Source: Streptomyces sp. 378 (GTDB lineage Bacteria > Actinomycetota > Actinomycetes > Streptomycetales > Streptomycetaceae). From it: a stretch of 64,000 nucleotides of DNA. The first letter of the stretch is position 1, and each line of letters starts with the position of its first letter. Under the pieces are notes generated by a model. That model did no database searches. It saw nothing but the letters and a program-made list of their open reading frames with translations, and was not told where the DNA came from. The DNA is taken from assembly GCF_030124145.1 (NCBI RefSeq), contig NZ_JASKMS010000011.1, positions 62,001-126,000 on the forward strand, in the 5' to 3' direction. Positions 32,267 through 40,309 of the stretch are shown in pieces. The position numbers and the translations under genes are program-made.

Positions 32267-33994
32267 CATTCTCTTTTCTGATACCGACTCTGCGATTCCT
32301 CTACGAGGGCTTTTCGTTGCCCTAGGCGCCTTCGTCGTCATGCCAGATGATTTCCATGCGTGCGTCTCCGTCAAATGTCTGCCCCCGATAGTCCGCCTTC
32401 TTGACCCGGATGCGCCGAATGGCAAGCCTCAACAGGTCTCGCTTAAGCGCGTCGTCTGCGCCGTCCCAGGCTTCGCGTTGATACGACGTGTCGAGAAGGA
32501 ACGAAATATCAACGCCTTCCTGCCCCCGCGTTGCCTCCACAGCCTTCTGTGCGTCTAGGACTGCTTCATTGGCTTCAGCTAGCGCCGGGGCAAAGAAGCG
32601 CTCTGAGGGGCCGTCATAGAGTCCAGCGCGCCGGTCTTTCCACAGACGGCTGAGGGCTGCTTCCGCGTCTGCCAGGGCCGTGCGCGCGGCTGCTTCATCC
32701 TCTGACGCTTGGGGGTCCTGTCGGGCCTGCCAACGCTCCGCCGCAATCGCCAGCAAGCGGTCATCAGGCTCAGTCGCTGCAAGTCGCGAAGACCAGCGCA
32801 TGTAGACGTACTCTTCAGCGCTTTTCTGCGCCACGTACGCCGGGGCCGGACACACTCCCCCAGCACCCGGACGCCAACAGCAGTAGCCTTTTCCGCGCCA
32901 CGTCACTGAAGACCCGCATCCGGCACATTCAAGGAGATCAGTGAGAACGTGACGCGCTCGCCATGATTCCTTAACAGCGGCAGGACCGGTTCCCCTGGAT
33001 GCTGCTTGCGCTGCGTTGTACTCGGATTCGGTCAACACTGGTGGTCCCACCATGACGCTGACTCGCTCACCGGCGGCATTTCGGTACAGCATCCGCTTGG
33101 ACTTTCCGTCTTCGCGCCCGGCCACCTGCCAGCCCGCATAGGCAGGGTTATCAATCATGTTGGCGACCGTGCTAAAGGCCCATGTGCCACTGGTTGGCGA
33201 CGGAACGCCACGATCATTGAGCATGCGGGAGATTTGCCTCTTGGCGTGCCCAGCAAGAGGGGCTTCGTACGTAACCCACCGGGCAATGTTCAGCTTGGTC
33301 ACTGTCGGCTCACCAGGGATTCCGGCGGACGTTTCGGTGTCACGCTCCAACTTGCGCTCTTCGATCTGTTCCCCGTCTTCGTCCTCAGCCGTGACCATGA
33401 CGATTCTGAGGCCGTAGGGGGCCACGCCGTTAAGCCATTCTCCGTTGTCGCGCTGGAACGTCTTCGTGTTCCGCACGCGCTCACTCAGGATCTCCGTCTC
33501 TTCGCGGGCATCCTCGGCACGACGAATCAGTTCCGAACGGTCGCGCGGGTTAGCGGAATCCAGCCCGATTCCAGGGGTTTCCGGGTCACCGTTGTCCACC
33601 AGCAAACGCCGGGGCCGTCCGTCCTGCGGCTCAACAATGCTGAGGATTGCTCCTGCCCCACGCCGGGTCCACCGGTCAAGGCGGAATACCCAGAGCGCGC
33701 CAATCTCCCCTTTCTCAAGCGCCTGCAACGCTAGGTCTTGCTGGGCCACCTTCTTGCTTCGGCGGAACCGACTAGCGCTGCCGACTTCCCGCCAGACGTG
33801 CCGCACAGTGAGACCTAGCTCAGCCGCTGTGCGTCTCCCCCGGGCTTCCTGCGCACTGACAGAGATTTCCCGGCGTCCGGACTTCGACTTCACGGCTTGG
33901 CTCTTGCGGCACACCAGGTCAATCAAGGTGCTGGTGTCTTCGGTTGGGGTACTCATCGGCCAAGATTCGCACGTCAGGGGCGGGGACCGCCAGT
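32233..33994. mobile_element. Recombinase-only insertion within the radical SAM gene (edges approximate)
   Basis: About 1.75 kb separates the two halves of the radical SAM gene and contains just one gene, a large serine recombinase. The DNA is visibly poorer in G+C than its surroundings, with A/T-ending codons (CTT, TTG, AGG, CGA, ATT) rare elsewhere in the window, indicating acquisition. I find no cargo, no excisionase and no IS-type termini. Near the edges the motifs GGGGAC and GTCC recur in the same order (32219-32232 and 33982-33998), but joining there leaves the gene one base out of frame. The element may be a minimal integrative element or the remnant of a larger phage or plasmid. Confidence 0.75.
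32322..33956 (-). CDS. Large serine recombinase (phage-type integrase)
   Basis: A 544-residue recombinase. The resolvase domain has LVCRKSQ with likely nucleophile Ser19, the following ISVSAQEARGR, and FRLDRWTRRGAG (about 91-102) with catalytic Arg residues. The Recombinase domain includes GEWLNGVAPYGLRI (172-185) and ISRMLNDRGVPSPTSGTWAFSTVANMIDNPAYAG. A zinc ribbon uses C344/C347 and C359 or C360/C369 (ECAGCGSS, GYCCWRPGAGGVCP). A coiled-coil region lies at about 415-475, with a basic C-terminus. This full layout belongs to unidirectional phage integrases. The ATG at 33954-33956 has no Shine-Dalgarno sequence and lies within about 40 bp of host DNA, so its promoter must overlap the junction. 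Confidence 0.93.
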   Translation of the reverse strand: MSTPTEDTSTLIDLVCRKSQAVKSKSGRREISVSAQEARGRRTAAELGLTVRHVWREVGSASRFRRSKKVAQQDLALQALEKGEIGALWVFRLDRWTRRGAGAILSIVEPQDGRPRRLLVDNGDPETPGIGLDSANPRDRSELIRRAEDAREETEILSERVRNTKTFQRDNGEWLNGVAPYGLRIVMVTAEDEDGEQIEERKLERDTETSAGIPGEPTVTKLNIARWVTYEAPLAGHAKRQISRMLNDRGVPSPTSGTWAFSTVANMIDNPAYAGWQVAGREDGKSKRMLYRNAAGERVSVMVGPPVLTESEYNAAQAASRGTGPAAVKESWRARHVLTDLLECAGCGSSVTWRGKGYCCWRPGAGGVCPAPAYVAQKSAEEYVYMRWSSRLAATEPDDRLLAIAAERWQARQDPQASEDEAAARTALADAEAALSRLWKDRRAGLYDGPSERFFAPALAEANEAVLDAQKAVEATRGQEGVDISFLLDTSYQREAWDGADDALKRDLLRLAIRRIRVKKADYRGQTFDGDARMEIIWHDDEGA

Positions 33995-33997
33995 GTC

Positions 33998-34645
33998 CAA
34001 CGCGCCGAGGGCCGTTACCGGCTGATGCCGGGCATCATCGCGGCGCTGCGCGACCACGCGAACCCCTTCTCGATCCTCACCAAGGGCACGCTCGTCCTGC
34101 GCGACCTGGAGCTGATCAAACAGGCGGCACAGGTGACCGACGTCGGCATCTCCGTGTCGGTCGGCTTCATCGATCAGGAGCTCTGGCGCACCGTCGAGCC
34201 GGGCACGCCCGCGCCGGAGCGGCGCCTGGAGGTGGTGCGCGCCCTGGGCGAACACGGCATCGGCTGCGGCGTGCTGATGGCACCGGTGATCCCGTTCTTG
34301 AGCGACTCCCCCGCCCAACTCCGGGCCACGGTGCGGGCCGTCGCGGCCTGTGGTGCCACGTCCGTGACACCGCTGGTGCTGCATCTGCGGCCCGGCGCCC
34401 GCGAGTGGTTCATGGCCTGGCTGGGGCGGCACCATCCGCACCTGGTGGCCCGTTACGAGCGGTTGTACGCGGAGGACTCCTACGCTCCCAAGTGGTACCA
34501 GCGGCGGATCACCCGTCAGGTGCACGAACTGGCCGAGGAGTACGGCATCGGGCCCACGCGCGCGCGGACGCCCCGACGGATCCCGCCCACCCGGCCGGCC
34601 GGGGAGCCTCCGGTGGCTGGGCCGACCCAACTCTCGCTCCTCTAG
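33998..34645 (+). pseudogene. 3' part of Rv2578c-family radical SAM gene
   Basis: From about 33998 the plus strand encodes QRAEGRYRLMPGIIAAL, then NPFSILTKGTLVLRDLELI, ISVSVGFIDQELWRTVEPGTPAPERRLEVVRAL, IGCGVLMAPVIPFLSDSP, VTPLVLHLRPGAREWFMAWLGRHHPHLVARYERLY and YAPKWYQRRITRQVHEL. This is the C-terminal half of the same family. QRAEGRY directly follows a GTN(x)D(x)Y stretch in relatives. Roughly 10-20 codons expected between the halves are not recognisable on either flank, so the insertion may have removed or diverged them. No start codon with a good ribosome-binding site precedes this fragment, but the sequence is still undecayed, suggesting a recent event. Confidence 0.85.
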
Positions 34646-34809
34646 GAGAATTCGAGACCAGCGCCCTGTTACGAGCATTCGAGCGCATCCGAAGATCCAA
34701 TTGGGTCATGAGTTTGACGGAATGAGTTCTTCCGGGACCGGTTTCCGGGACGATGCGGCGAGGACGGTGACCCTCGCGGTCCGACATCCCGCCGTCCTGG
34801 GAGGACTCC

Positions 34810-36396
34810 ATGAGAAAACGCGCAGCCGCGCTGTGCGGCGCCGCCGTCGTCATGGCCGGGACCTTCACGGCCGTTCCCGCCGAGGCGAGCGCACCCAGCA
34901 CCGCGAACACCACCTCGCAGACCGCGAAGCTCACCTGGAAGAGCTGCGCCACCGAGGCTTACCCGACGCTTCAGTGCACGTCCCTGAAAGTGCCGCTCGA
35001 CCACCGCAGGCCGCACGGGCAGAAGATCACCCTCGCCCTGTCCCGCGTCCCGCACACCGCCCGGACCTACCAGGGCCCGCTGCTGGTCAACCCCGGCGGT
35101 CCCGGCGGCAGCGGCCTGGGGCTCGCCGGGTTCGTCGCGTCCTCGCTGCCCGCGAAGGTCGCGGCCCAGTACGACGTCATCGGCTTCGACCCGCGCGGCG
35201 TGGGGGCGAGCGAGCCCGCGCTGGACTGCAAGCCGGGCCACTTCGACCCGGTCCGCCCTAACTCCCTGCCGACGACGCCGGCGATCGAGAAGGCCAACCT
35301 CGACCGCGCCAGATCCTTCGCCGCCGCCTGCGGCAAGAAGTACGCGCACCTGCTGCCGTACATCAACACCACCAGCGCCGTGCGCGACATGGACGCGATC
35401 CGGCAGGCCCTGGGCGCGAAGAGGATCAACTACTTCGGCTACTCGTACGGCACCTACCTGGGCGCGGTCTACGCCCGGTTCTTCCCCGAGCGGGTCCGGC
35501 GGCTGGTCCTGGACTCGGTCGTCGACCCGACCGACGTCTGGTACGAGGCCAACCTCAACCAGGACGTGGCCTTCAACGACCGCCACCGCGCCTTCCTCGC
35601 CTGGGTCGCCCGCCACGACGCGACCTACGGGCTCGGCACCGATCCGGAGAAGATCGAGACCACGTGGTACGCGATGCGCGCGGCCCTCGCGAAGAAGCCG
35701 GCGGGCGGCACGGTGGGCGCCGCCGAACTGGAGGACACCTTCATCCCGGGCGGCTACTACAACGGCTACTGGCCGAGCCTGGCCGAGGCGTTCGCCGCGT
35801 ACGTGAACGACAAGGATCCCGAGCCGCTGGTCGAGGCGTACGAGGACTTCGGCGCGGTCGACGCCTCGGGCGACAACGGCTACAGCGTCTACACCTCGGT
35901 GCAGTGCCGGGACGCCGACTGGCCGCGCGACTGGCGGCAGTGGCGCAAGGACAACTGGGCGGTGTACGAGAAGGCGCCGTTCATGACCTGGAACAACGCC
36001 TGGTACAACGCGCCGTGCGCGTTCTGGCCGACGGACTCGCTGCGCCCGGTGAACGTGGCCAACGGCAAGCTGCCGCCGGTGCTGCTGTTCCAGGCGACCG
36101 GGGACGCCGCCACCCCGTACGAGGGCGGTGTCACCGCGCACCGGCTGCTGGCCCGTTCCAGCCTGGTGGTCGAGGAGGGCGGCGGCAACCACGGCATCAC
36201 CCTGAGCGGCAACGCCTGCCTGGACAAGCACCTGGCGGCGTACCTGACGGACGGCACCGTACCGCGCGGCTACGGCGAGGCGGACGCGGTGTGCGAGGCG
36301 CTGCCGGACCCGAAGCCAGCGGCGGCTGCCGCCAAGGCGATGTCGGGCTCGCCGAACGGCTCGACGCTGCACGGCCTGCTCGGCTTCCGCCACTGA
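34810..36396 (+). CDS. Secreted tripeptidyl aminopeptidase-type alpha/beta hydrolase
   Basis: A 528-residue exported hydrolase. Signal peptide MRKRAAALCGAAVVMAGTFT with cleavage near AEA. The alpha/beta core has LLVNPGGPGGSG oxyanion region, YDVIGFDPRGVGASEPAL, the nucleophile elbow YFGYSYGTYLGAVYARFFPERV (Ser of GYSYG), the Asp in LLFQATGDAATPYEGG and His in GGGNHGITLSGNACLD. A C-terminal TAP-like domain with paired cysteines follows. This is the Streptomyces tripeptidyl aminopeptidase (Tap/SlpD) family, which trims tripeptides from extracellular proteins. ATG 34810 follows GGGAGGA. Confidence 0.92.
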   Translation: MRKRAAALCGAAVVMAGTFTAVPAEASAPSTANTTSQTAKLTWKSCATEAYPTLQCTSLKVPLDHRRPHGQKITLALSRVPHTARTYQGPLLVNPGGPGGSGLGLAGFVASSLPAKVAAQYDVIGFDPRGVGASEPALDCKPGHFDPVRPNSLPTTPAIEKANLDRARSFAAACGKKYAHLLPYINTTSAVRDMDAIRQALGAKRINYFGYSYGTYLGAVYARFFPERVRRLVLDSVVDPTDVWYEANLNQDVAFNDRHRAFLAWVARHDATYGLGTDPEKIETTWYAMRAALAKKPAGGTVGAAELEDTFIPGGYYNGYWPSLAEAFAAYVNDKDPEPLVEAYEDFGAVDASGDNGYSVYTSVQCRDADWPRDWRQWRKDNWAVYEKAPFMTWNNAWYNAPCAFWPTDSLRPVNVANGKLPPVLLFQATGDAATPYEGGVTAHRLLARSSLVVEEGGGNHGITLSGNACLDKHLAAYLTDGTVPRGYGEADAVCEALPDPKPAAAAAKAMSGSPNGSTLHGLLGFRH

Positions 36397-36452
36397 CCGG
36401 CTGACGACCCGTCGGGGCGGGCCTCGTCGGTGCCATGGTCCACGATGGACCC

Positions 36453-36848
36453 ATGAGTGAGCTGACGAGGATCCCCGCCCCCGACGGCGTCGCCGCCGCC
36501 CAGTACAGCCACGTCGTCCTCGGCACGGGCCGTTTCGTGTCGATCGCCGGTCAGCTTCCGCTCGACGAGCAGGGGCGGCTGGTCGGCGAGGGCGATCCGG
36601 CGGCGCAGGCGCGTCAGGTCTTCGAGAACCTCCGGCGCTGCCTGGCGGCCGCCGGCGCGACCTTCGACGACGTCGTCAAACTCACCTACTTCGTCACGGA
36701 CATGGCCCATATGTCCGCCGTCCGGGCGGCCCGCGCCGAGCACATACCCGACGACCGGCTGCCGGCCGCTTCGGCGGTGCAGGTCGCCGCGCTGGTCCGC
36801 CCGGAGTTCCTGCCGGAGATCGAGGCGTACGCGGTGGTCGCGCCATGA
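36453..36848 (+). CDS. RidA-family protein (enamine/imine deaminase-like)
   Basis: A 131-residue RidA/YjgF protein: SELTRIPAPDGVAAAQYSHVVLGTGRFVSIAGQLPLDEQGRLVGEGDPAAQARQVFENLRRCLAAAGATFDDVVKLTYFVTDMAHMSAVRAARAEHI, ending ASAVQVAALVRPEFLPEIEAYAVV. The ISIAGQ-type strand and the PEFLPEIEAYAV end are typical. In canonical RidA an Arg before VAALA binds the substrate carboxylate; here VQVAALVRPEF lacks the usual Arg two residues earlier, so activity may differ. The stop overlaps the ATG of the GNAT gene. Confidence 0.85.
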   Translation: MSELTRIPAPDGVAAAQYSHVVLGTGRFVSIAGQLPLDEQGRLVGEGDPAAQARQVFENLRRCLAAAGATFDDVVKLTYFVTDMAHMSAVRAARAEHIPDDRLPAASAVQVAALVRPEFLPEIEAYAVVAP

Positions 36849-37372
36849 GGAGCCCGCGGATACGGGAGATGACGCTCGCCGACTGCGACCGCGTCGCTCA
36901 GATCCGCGTCGGCGGCTGGCGCAGCGCCTACCAAGGCCTGGTTCCGCAGTCGTACCTGGACGGGCTCAGCGTCGAGGAGGACGCCGAGCGCCGCCGTGCG
37001 TACCTCGCGCGGGGCGAGGGCAGTGTGGTGAACCTGGTCGCCGAGGGCACCGGCGGCGAGCTCGTCGGCTGGGCGTGCCACGGCCCGTACCGGGAGGGTG
37101 AAGTCCTGACCGAGGACGCCGAGTTGTACGCCCTCTACGTCCACCCCGACCAGGTGGGCCGAGGCGTCGGGCGGGCGCTGATCGCCGAGTCCGTCGCGCG
37201 CTGCTCCGCGGCGGGCCACGGCCGCCTCCTGCTGTGGGTGCTCAAGGAGAACGACCGGGCCCGCCGCTTCTACGAACGGGCCGGCTTCCGGGCGGACGGC
37301 GCCGAGGAGCCCTTCGAGGTGGACGGGGTCGCCGTTCCCGAGGTGCGGTACGCCAGGACGCTCCCCCGCTGA
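36845..37372 (+). CDS. GNAT N-acetyltransferase
   Basis: A 175-residue GNAT enzyme: IREMTLADCDRVAQIRVGGWRSAYQGLVPQSYLDGLS at the start (a substrate-loop pattern common in Acetyltransf_1 proteins). The acetyl-CoA-binding segment is AELYALYVHPDQVGRGVGRALIAESVARC, and LLLWVLKENDRARRFYERAGFRADG completes the fold. It is translationally coupled to RidA (ATGA overlap). A joint role in metabolite damage repair is possible but unproven; substrate unknown. Confidence 0.88.
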   Translation: MRSPRIREMTLADCDRVAQIRVGGWRSAYQGLVPQSYLDGLSVEEDAERRRAYLARGEGSVVNLVAEGTGGELVGWACHGPYREGEVLTEDAELYALYVHPDQVGRGVGRALIAESVARCSAAGHGRLLLWVLKENDRARRFYERAGFRADGAEEPFEVDGVAVPEVRYARTLPR

Positions 37373-37374
37373 CG

Positions 37375-37950
37375 TCACCTCTGCTTCGGGATCCGCCCCA
37401 GCGCCCGCACCGCGGCCTCGGCCAGCGCCGGATGCGCGAGGGCCTCGTTCAGGACGGGCCGGGCCCGGGCGTCGCCCAGCGCGCCGAGCCCGTCCACACA
37501 GGCGAGGGCCACGCGGCGGTACGGGTCGTGCGGGCGCAGGCGCCGCTGGAGCGTGGTGATCAGCGCGGGCACCGCCTCCGGGGCGCGCAGCTCGACCAGG
37601 AGCCGCACCGGGTGCAGGGCGTAGGCGACCCGCAGTTCGTTGGTGGCCAGGGCGGCGGCCGCGCGGGCGGTACGGGGGTCGCCGAGCCGGGCGAGGGCGT
37701 GGGCGGCGGAGGCACAGCGCGGGGGGTCACGGTGATTGAGCAGCAGTACCAGGGCCTCGAAGGCGCGCCGGTCCCGCGCGAGCCCCAGCCGGAACGCGGC
37801 CAGCTCCCTCGCCCACAGGTGCTGCCCGGGTTCGGTCAGCGCGGTCGCCAGGGCGTCGAGGTCGTCGGTCGCCACGAGCCGCTCGAACGCGGGCGGCGCC
37901 CCCGACTCCTGCCGTAAGCGCTCCGTGAGTGATCGCAACTCTTCGTCCAT
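37375..37950 (-). CDS. HEAT-repeat protein
   Basis: A 191-residue all-helical protein made of HEAT/PBS-lyase-type repeats: ATDDLDALATALTEPGQHLWARELAAFRLGLA, DRRAFEALVLLLNHRDPPRCASAAHALARLGDPRTARAAAALA, AVPALITTLQRRLRPHDPYRRVALACVDGLGALGDARARPVLNEAL, ALAEAAVRALGRIPK. These superhelical scaffolds usually bind other proteins. It converges on the GNAT gene with only 2 bp between stops. No catalytic residues are evident. Confidence 0.82.
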   Translation of the reverse strand: MDEELRSLTERLRQESGAPPAFERLVATDDLDALATALTEPGQHLWARELAAFRLGLARDRRAFEALVLLLNHRDPPRCASAAHALARLGDPRTARAAAALATNELRVAYALHPVRLLVELRAPEAVPALITTLQRRLRPHDPYRRVALACVDGLGALGDARARPVLNEALAHPALAEAAVRALGRIPKQR

Positions 37951-38019
37951 GAGGGAGAGGTTAGGCGCGTCGCGAGCCGTGGGGGACGTACATCACAAAC
38001 CCGGGGGCTGGCGCGCTCG

Positions 38020-38061
38020 TTACCCGCCGGTTAAGCTCAGACGAGCGAGTTACCCACTCGC
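38020..38061. promoter_or_regulatory. Two adjacent dyads upstream of the 3-hydroxyacyl-CoA dehydrogenase gene
   Basis: TTACCCGCCGGTTAA (38020-38034) is an imperfect palindrome, with arms matching at 6 of 7 positions. GCGAGT-TACCC-ACTCGC (38045-38061) has perfect 6-bp arms. They lie in the 393-bp gap between the HEAT gene start (37950) and the dehydrogenase start (38344). TTAC(C)..CCGG.TAA-like sites are typical of TetR-type fatty-acid repressors. They are likely operators for the dehydrogenase or the HEAT gene. In 38062-38343 I see no gene. Confidence 0.5.
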
Positions 38062-38343
38062 ATTTCCTCGCGGCGGTCTGGTGACGCGGCCGTCGTGAGA
38101 GCAGTCGGTTCGGTGCCTCAGGTACCGCAGTACGGCTCGGCCCCGGGACAGGGCCGGTCGGAACCGCCGTTCCCCCCGGGCGTGTGCACGCCCGCGGAGG
38201 CGGCACCGGGCGTGTGCGCTTCGCAGCCCGGCCAGCACCCGCACTTTCCCACGCACCCGGTGCGCCCGTGGTCCGGCCCTGCCGGGCCGTCTTCGGCGCA
38301 CCCGGAGCGCTCCCCGTCGTCACCCTCATCCTGGAGTCCCGCG

Positions 38344-40149
38344 ATGGCCACTCCCCTTTCCGACCCGTCCCAGTCCTCGCTGCGGACCGTCGCCGTCGTC
38401 GGCCTCGGCACGATGGGCACCGGCATCGCCGAGGTCCTCGCCAAGGCCGGCCGCACGGTCGTCGGCATCGACATCAGCGAGGCCCAGGCCGCGAAGTGCG
38501 TCGCCGCTCTGGAGGCCTCCACCGCCCGCGGCGTCGAGCGCGGGCGGCTGACCGAGCAGGAGCGTGCCGACATCCTCGGCCGTGTCCGCACCTCCGCCGA
38601 CCTGCGTTCCGCCGCCGACGCCGACCTGGTCATCGAGGTGGCCCCGGAGTCCTACGAGGTCAAGCAGCAGATCTTCCGGGAGCTGGACACGATCGTGCGC
38701 CCCGGGACGATCCTGGCGACCGGCACCAACGCCCTGTCCGTGACCCGTCTGGCCGCCGACTCCTCCCGCCCCGAGCGGGTGCTGGGCCTGCACTTCTTCA
38801 ACCCGGCCCCGGCCATGAAGCTGGTGGAGGTCGTGTCCTCCGTGCTGACCGCGCCGGCCGCCGTCACGGCGGTCACCGACCTCGCGCTCGATCTGGGCAA
38901 GGAGCCCGTCGCGGTCGGCGACCGTCCGGGATTCGTCGCGGACGGCCTGCTGTTCGGCTACCTCAACCAGGCGGCCGCGATGTACGAGGCGAAGTACGCC
39001 TCCCGTGAGGACATCGACGCCGCGATGCGGCTGGGCTGCGGGCTGCCCATGGGCCCGCTGGCGCTGCTCGACCTGATCGGCGTCGACACCGCGCGCACGG
39101 TCCTGGAGGCCATGTATGCCGCCTCGCGCGACCGGCTGCACGCCCCGGCACCGATTCTCAAGCAGCTGAGCGAGGCGGGCCTGACCGGCCGCAAGGCGGG
39201 GCGGGGCTTTTACACGTACGAGGCGCCGGGCAGCCCGGTCGTGGTGCGGGACGCGCTGACGCCGCTGGAGGGCGGCGACCCGGTTCCCGGCCGGGAGATC
39301 CGCTCGGTCGGTGTCGCCGGCTCGGGCACGATGGCCTCCGGGATCGCCGAGGTCTTCGCCAAGGCCGGGTACGAGGTGGTCATCGCCGCCCGCAGCGGGG
39401 AGAAGGCGCAGACCGCGAAGGCCCGGATCAGCAAGTCCCTGACCCGTTCCGTCGACAAGGGCCGGATGACCGCCGAGGCCGCCGCGCAGACCCTGGAGCG
39501 GGTCAAGCCGACCGGCACGTACGACGACTTCGCCGACGTCGACCTGGCCGTGGAGGCGGTCGCCGAGGACCTGGAGGTCAAGCGGCAGCTGTTCGCGGCC
39601 CTGGACAAGGTCTGCAAGCCGGGCGCGATCCTGGCCACCACGACCTCGTCGCTGCCGGTCGTCGCGTGCGCCCGGGCCACGTCGCGCCCGCAGGACGTGA
39701 TCGGCATGCACTTCTTCAACCCGGCGCCGGCCATGAAGCTGGTCGAGGTCGTCCGCACGGTGCTGACCGCCGACGACGTGCACGCGACCGTCCGCGAGGT
39801 CTGCGCCCGGATCAGGAAGCACCCGGTCGACTGCGGTGACCGGGCCGGCTTCATCGTGAACGCGCTGCTGTTCCCGTACCTGAACAACGCGATCAAGATG
39901 GTGCAGGAGCACTACGCGACGCTCGACGACATCGACGCCGCCATGAAGCTGGGCGGCGGTTACCCGATGGGCCCCTTCGAGCTGCTGGACGTCGTCGGGC
40001 TGGACGTCTCGCTCGCCATCGAGAAGGTCCTGCACCGCGAGTTCCGCGACCCGGGGCTCGCTCCGGCGCCGCTGCTGGAGCACCTGGTGGCCGCGGGCTG
40101 CCTCGGCCGCAAGACCGGCCGTGGCTTCCGCGAATATGCCAAGCGCTGA
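38344..40149 (+). CDS. Duplicated 3-hydroxyacyl-CoA (3-hydroxybutyryl-CoA) dehydrogenase
   Basis: A 601-residue protein made of two complete copies of the 3HCDH unit. Copy 1 (residues about 15-300) has VAVVGLGTMGTGIAEVLAKAGRTVVGIDI, PERVLGLHFFNPAPAMKLVEVVS, NQAAAMYEAKYASREDIDAAMRLGCGLPMGPLALLDLIG. Copy 2 (about 315-601) has GVAGSGTMASGIAEVFAKAGYEVVIAARS, DVIGMHFFNPAPAMKLVEVVR, YPMGPFELLDVVGLDV. Each keeps the catalytic His-Glu region (HFFNPAPAMKLVE) and the GRKxGRGFYTY end. It oxidises (S)-3-hydroxyacyl-CoA with NAD. ATG 38344 follows CTGGAG; it precedes the TetR and ethylmalonyl-CoA genes. Confidence 0.92.
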   Translation: MATPLSDPSQSSLRTVAVVGLGTMGTGIAEVLAKAGRTVVGIDISEAQAAKCVAALEASTARGVERGRLTEQERADILGRVRTSADLRSAADADLVIEVAPESYEVKQQIFRELDTIVRPGTILATGTNALSVTRLAADSSRPERVLGLHFFNPAPAMKLVEVVSSVLTAPAAVTAVTDLALDLGKEPVAVGDRPGFVADGLLFGYLNQAAAMYEAKYASREDIDAAMRLGCGLPMGPLALLDLIGVDTARTVLEAMYAASRDRLHAPAPILKQLSEAGLTGRKAGRGFYTYEAPGSPVVVRDALTPLEGGDPVPGREIRSVGVAGSGTMASGIAEVFAKAGYEVVIAARSGEKAQTAKARISKSLTRSVDKGRMTAEAAAQTLERVKPTGTYDDFADVDLAVEAVAEDLEVKRQLFAALDKVCKPGAILATTTSSLPVVACARATSRPQDVIGMHFFNPAPAMKLVEVVRTVLTADDVHATVREVCARIRKHPVDCGDRAGFIVNALLFPYLNNAIKMVQEHYATLDDIDAAMKLGGGYPMGPFELLDVVGLDVSLAIEKVLHREFRDPGLAPAPLLEHLVAAGCLGRKTGRGFREYAKR

Positions 40150-40309
40150 GCATCCCGGTGACTGGTTCCGGTCCGGCGCGGAGTGGGGCGGCCTGCTCGG
40201 CCCGGACCGGTTCCACCCGGCCGGCCGGGCCGCGGCTCCCCCGTCCTCCGGCGGCGGGGGAGAACCAGGTCATGCGCACCGAGCTGCGCACATGCAGTAC
40301 GTTCAGGGC

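Noticed and set aside
32233..32558. Continuation of the truncated radical SAM frame
   Set aside because: It runs antisense through the end of the recombinase gene and shows no similarity to the radical SAM family.
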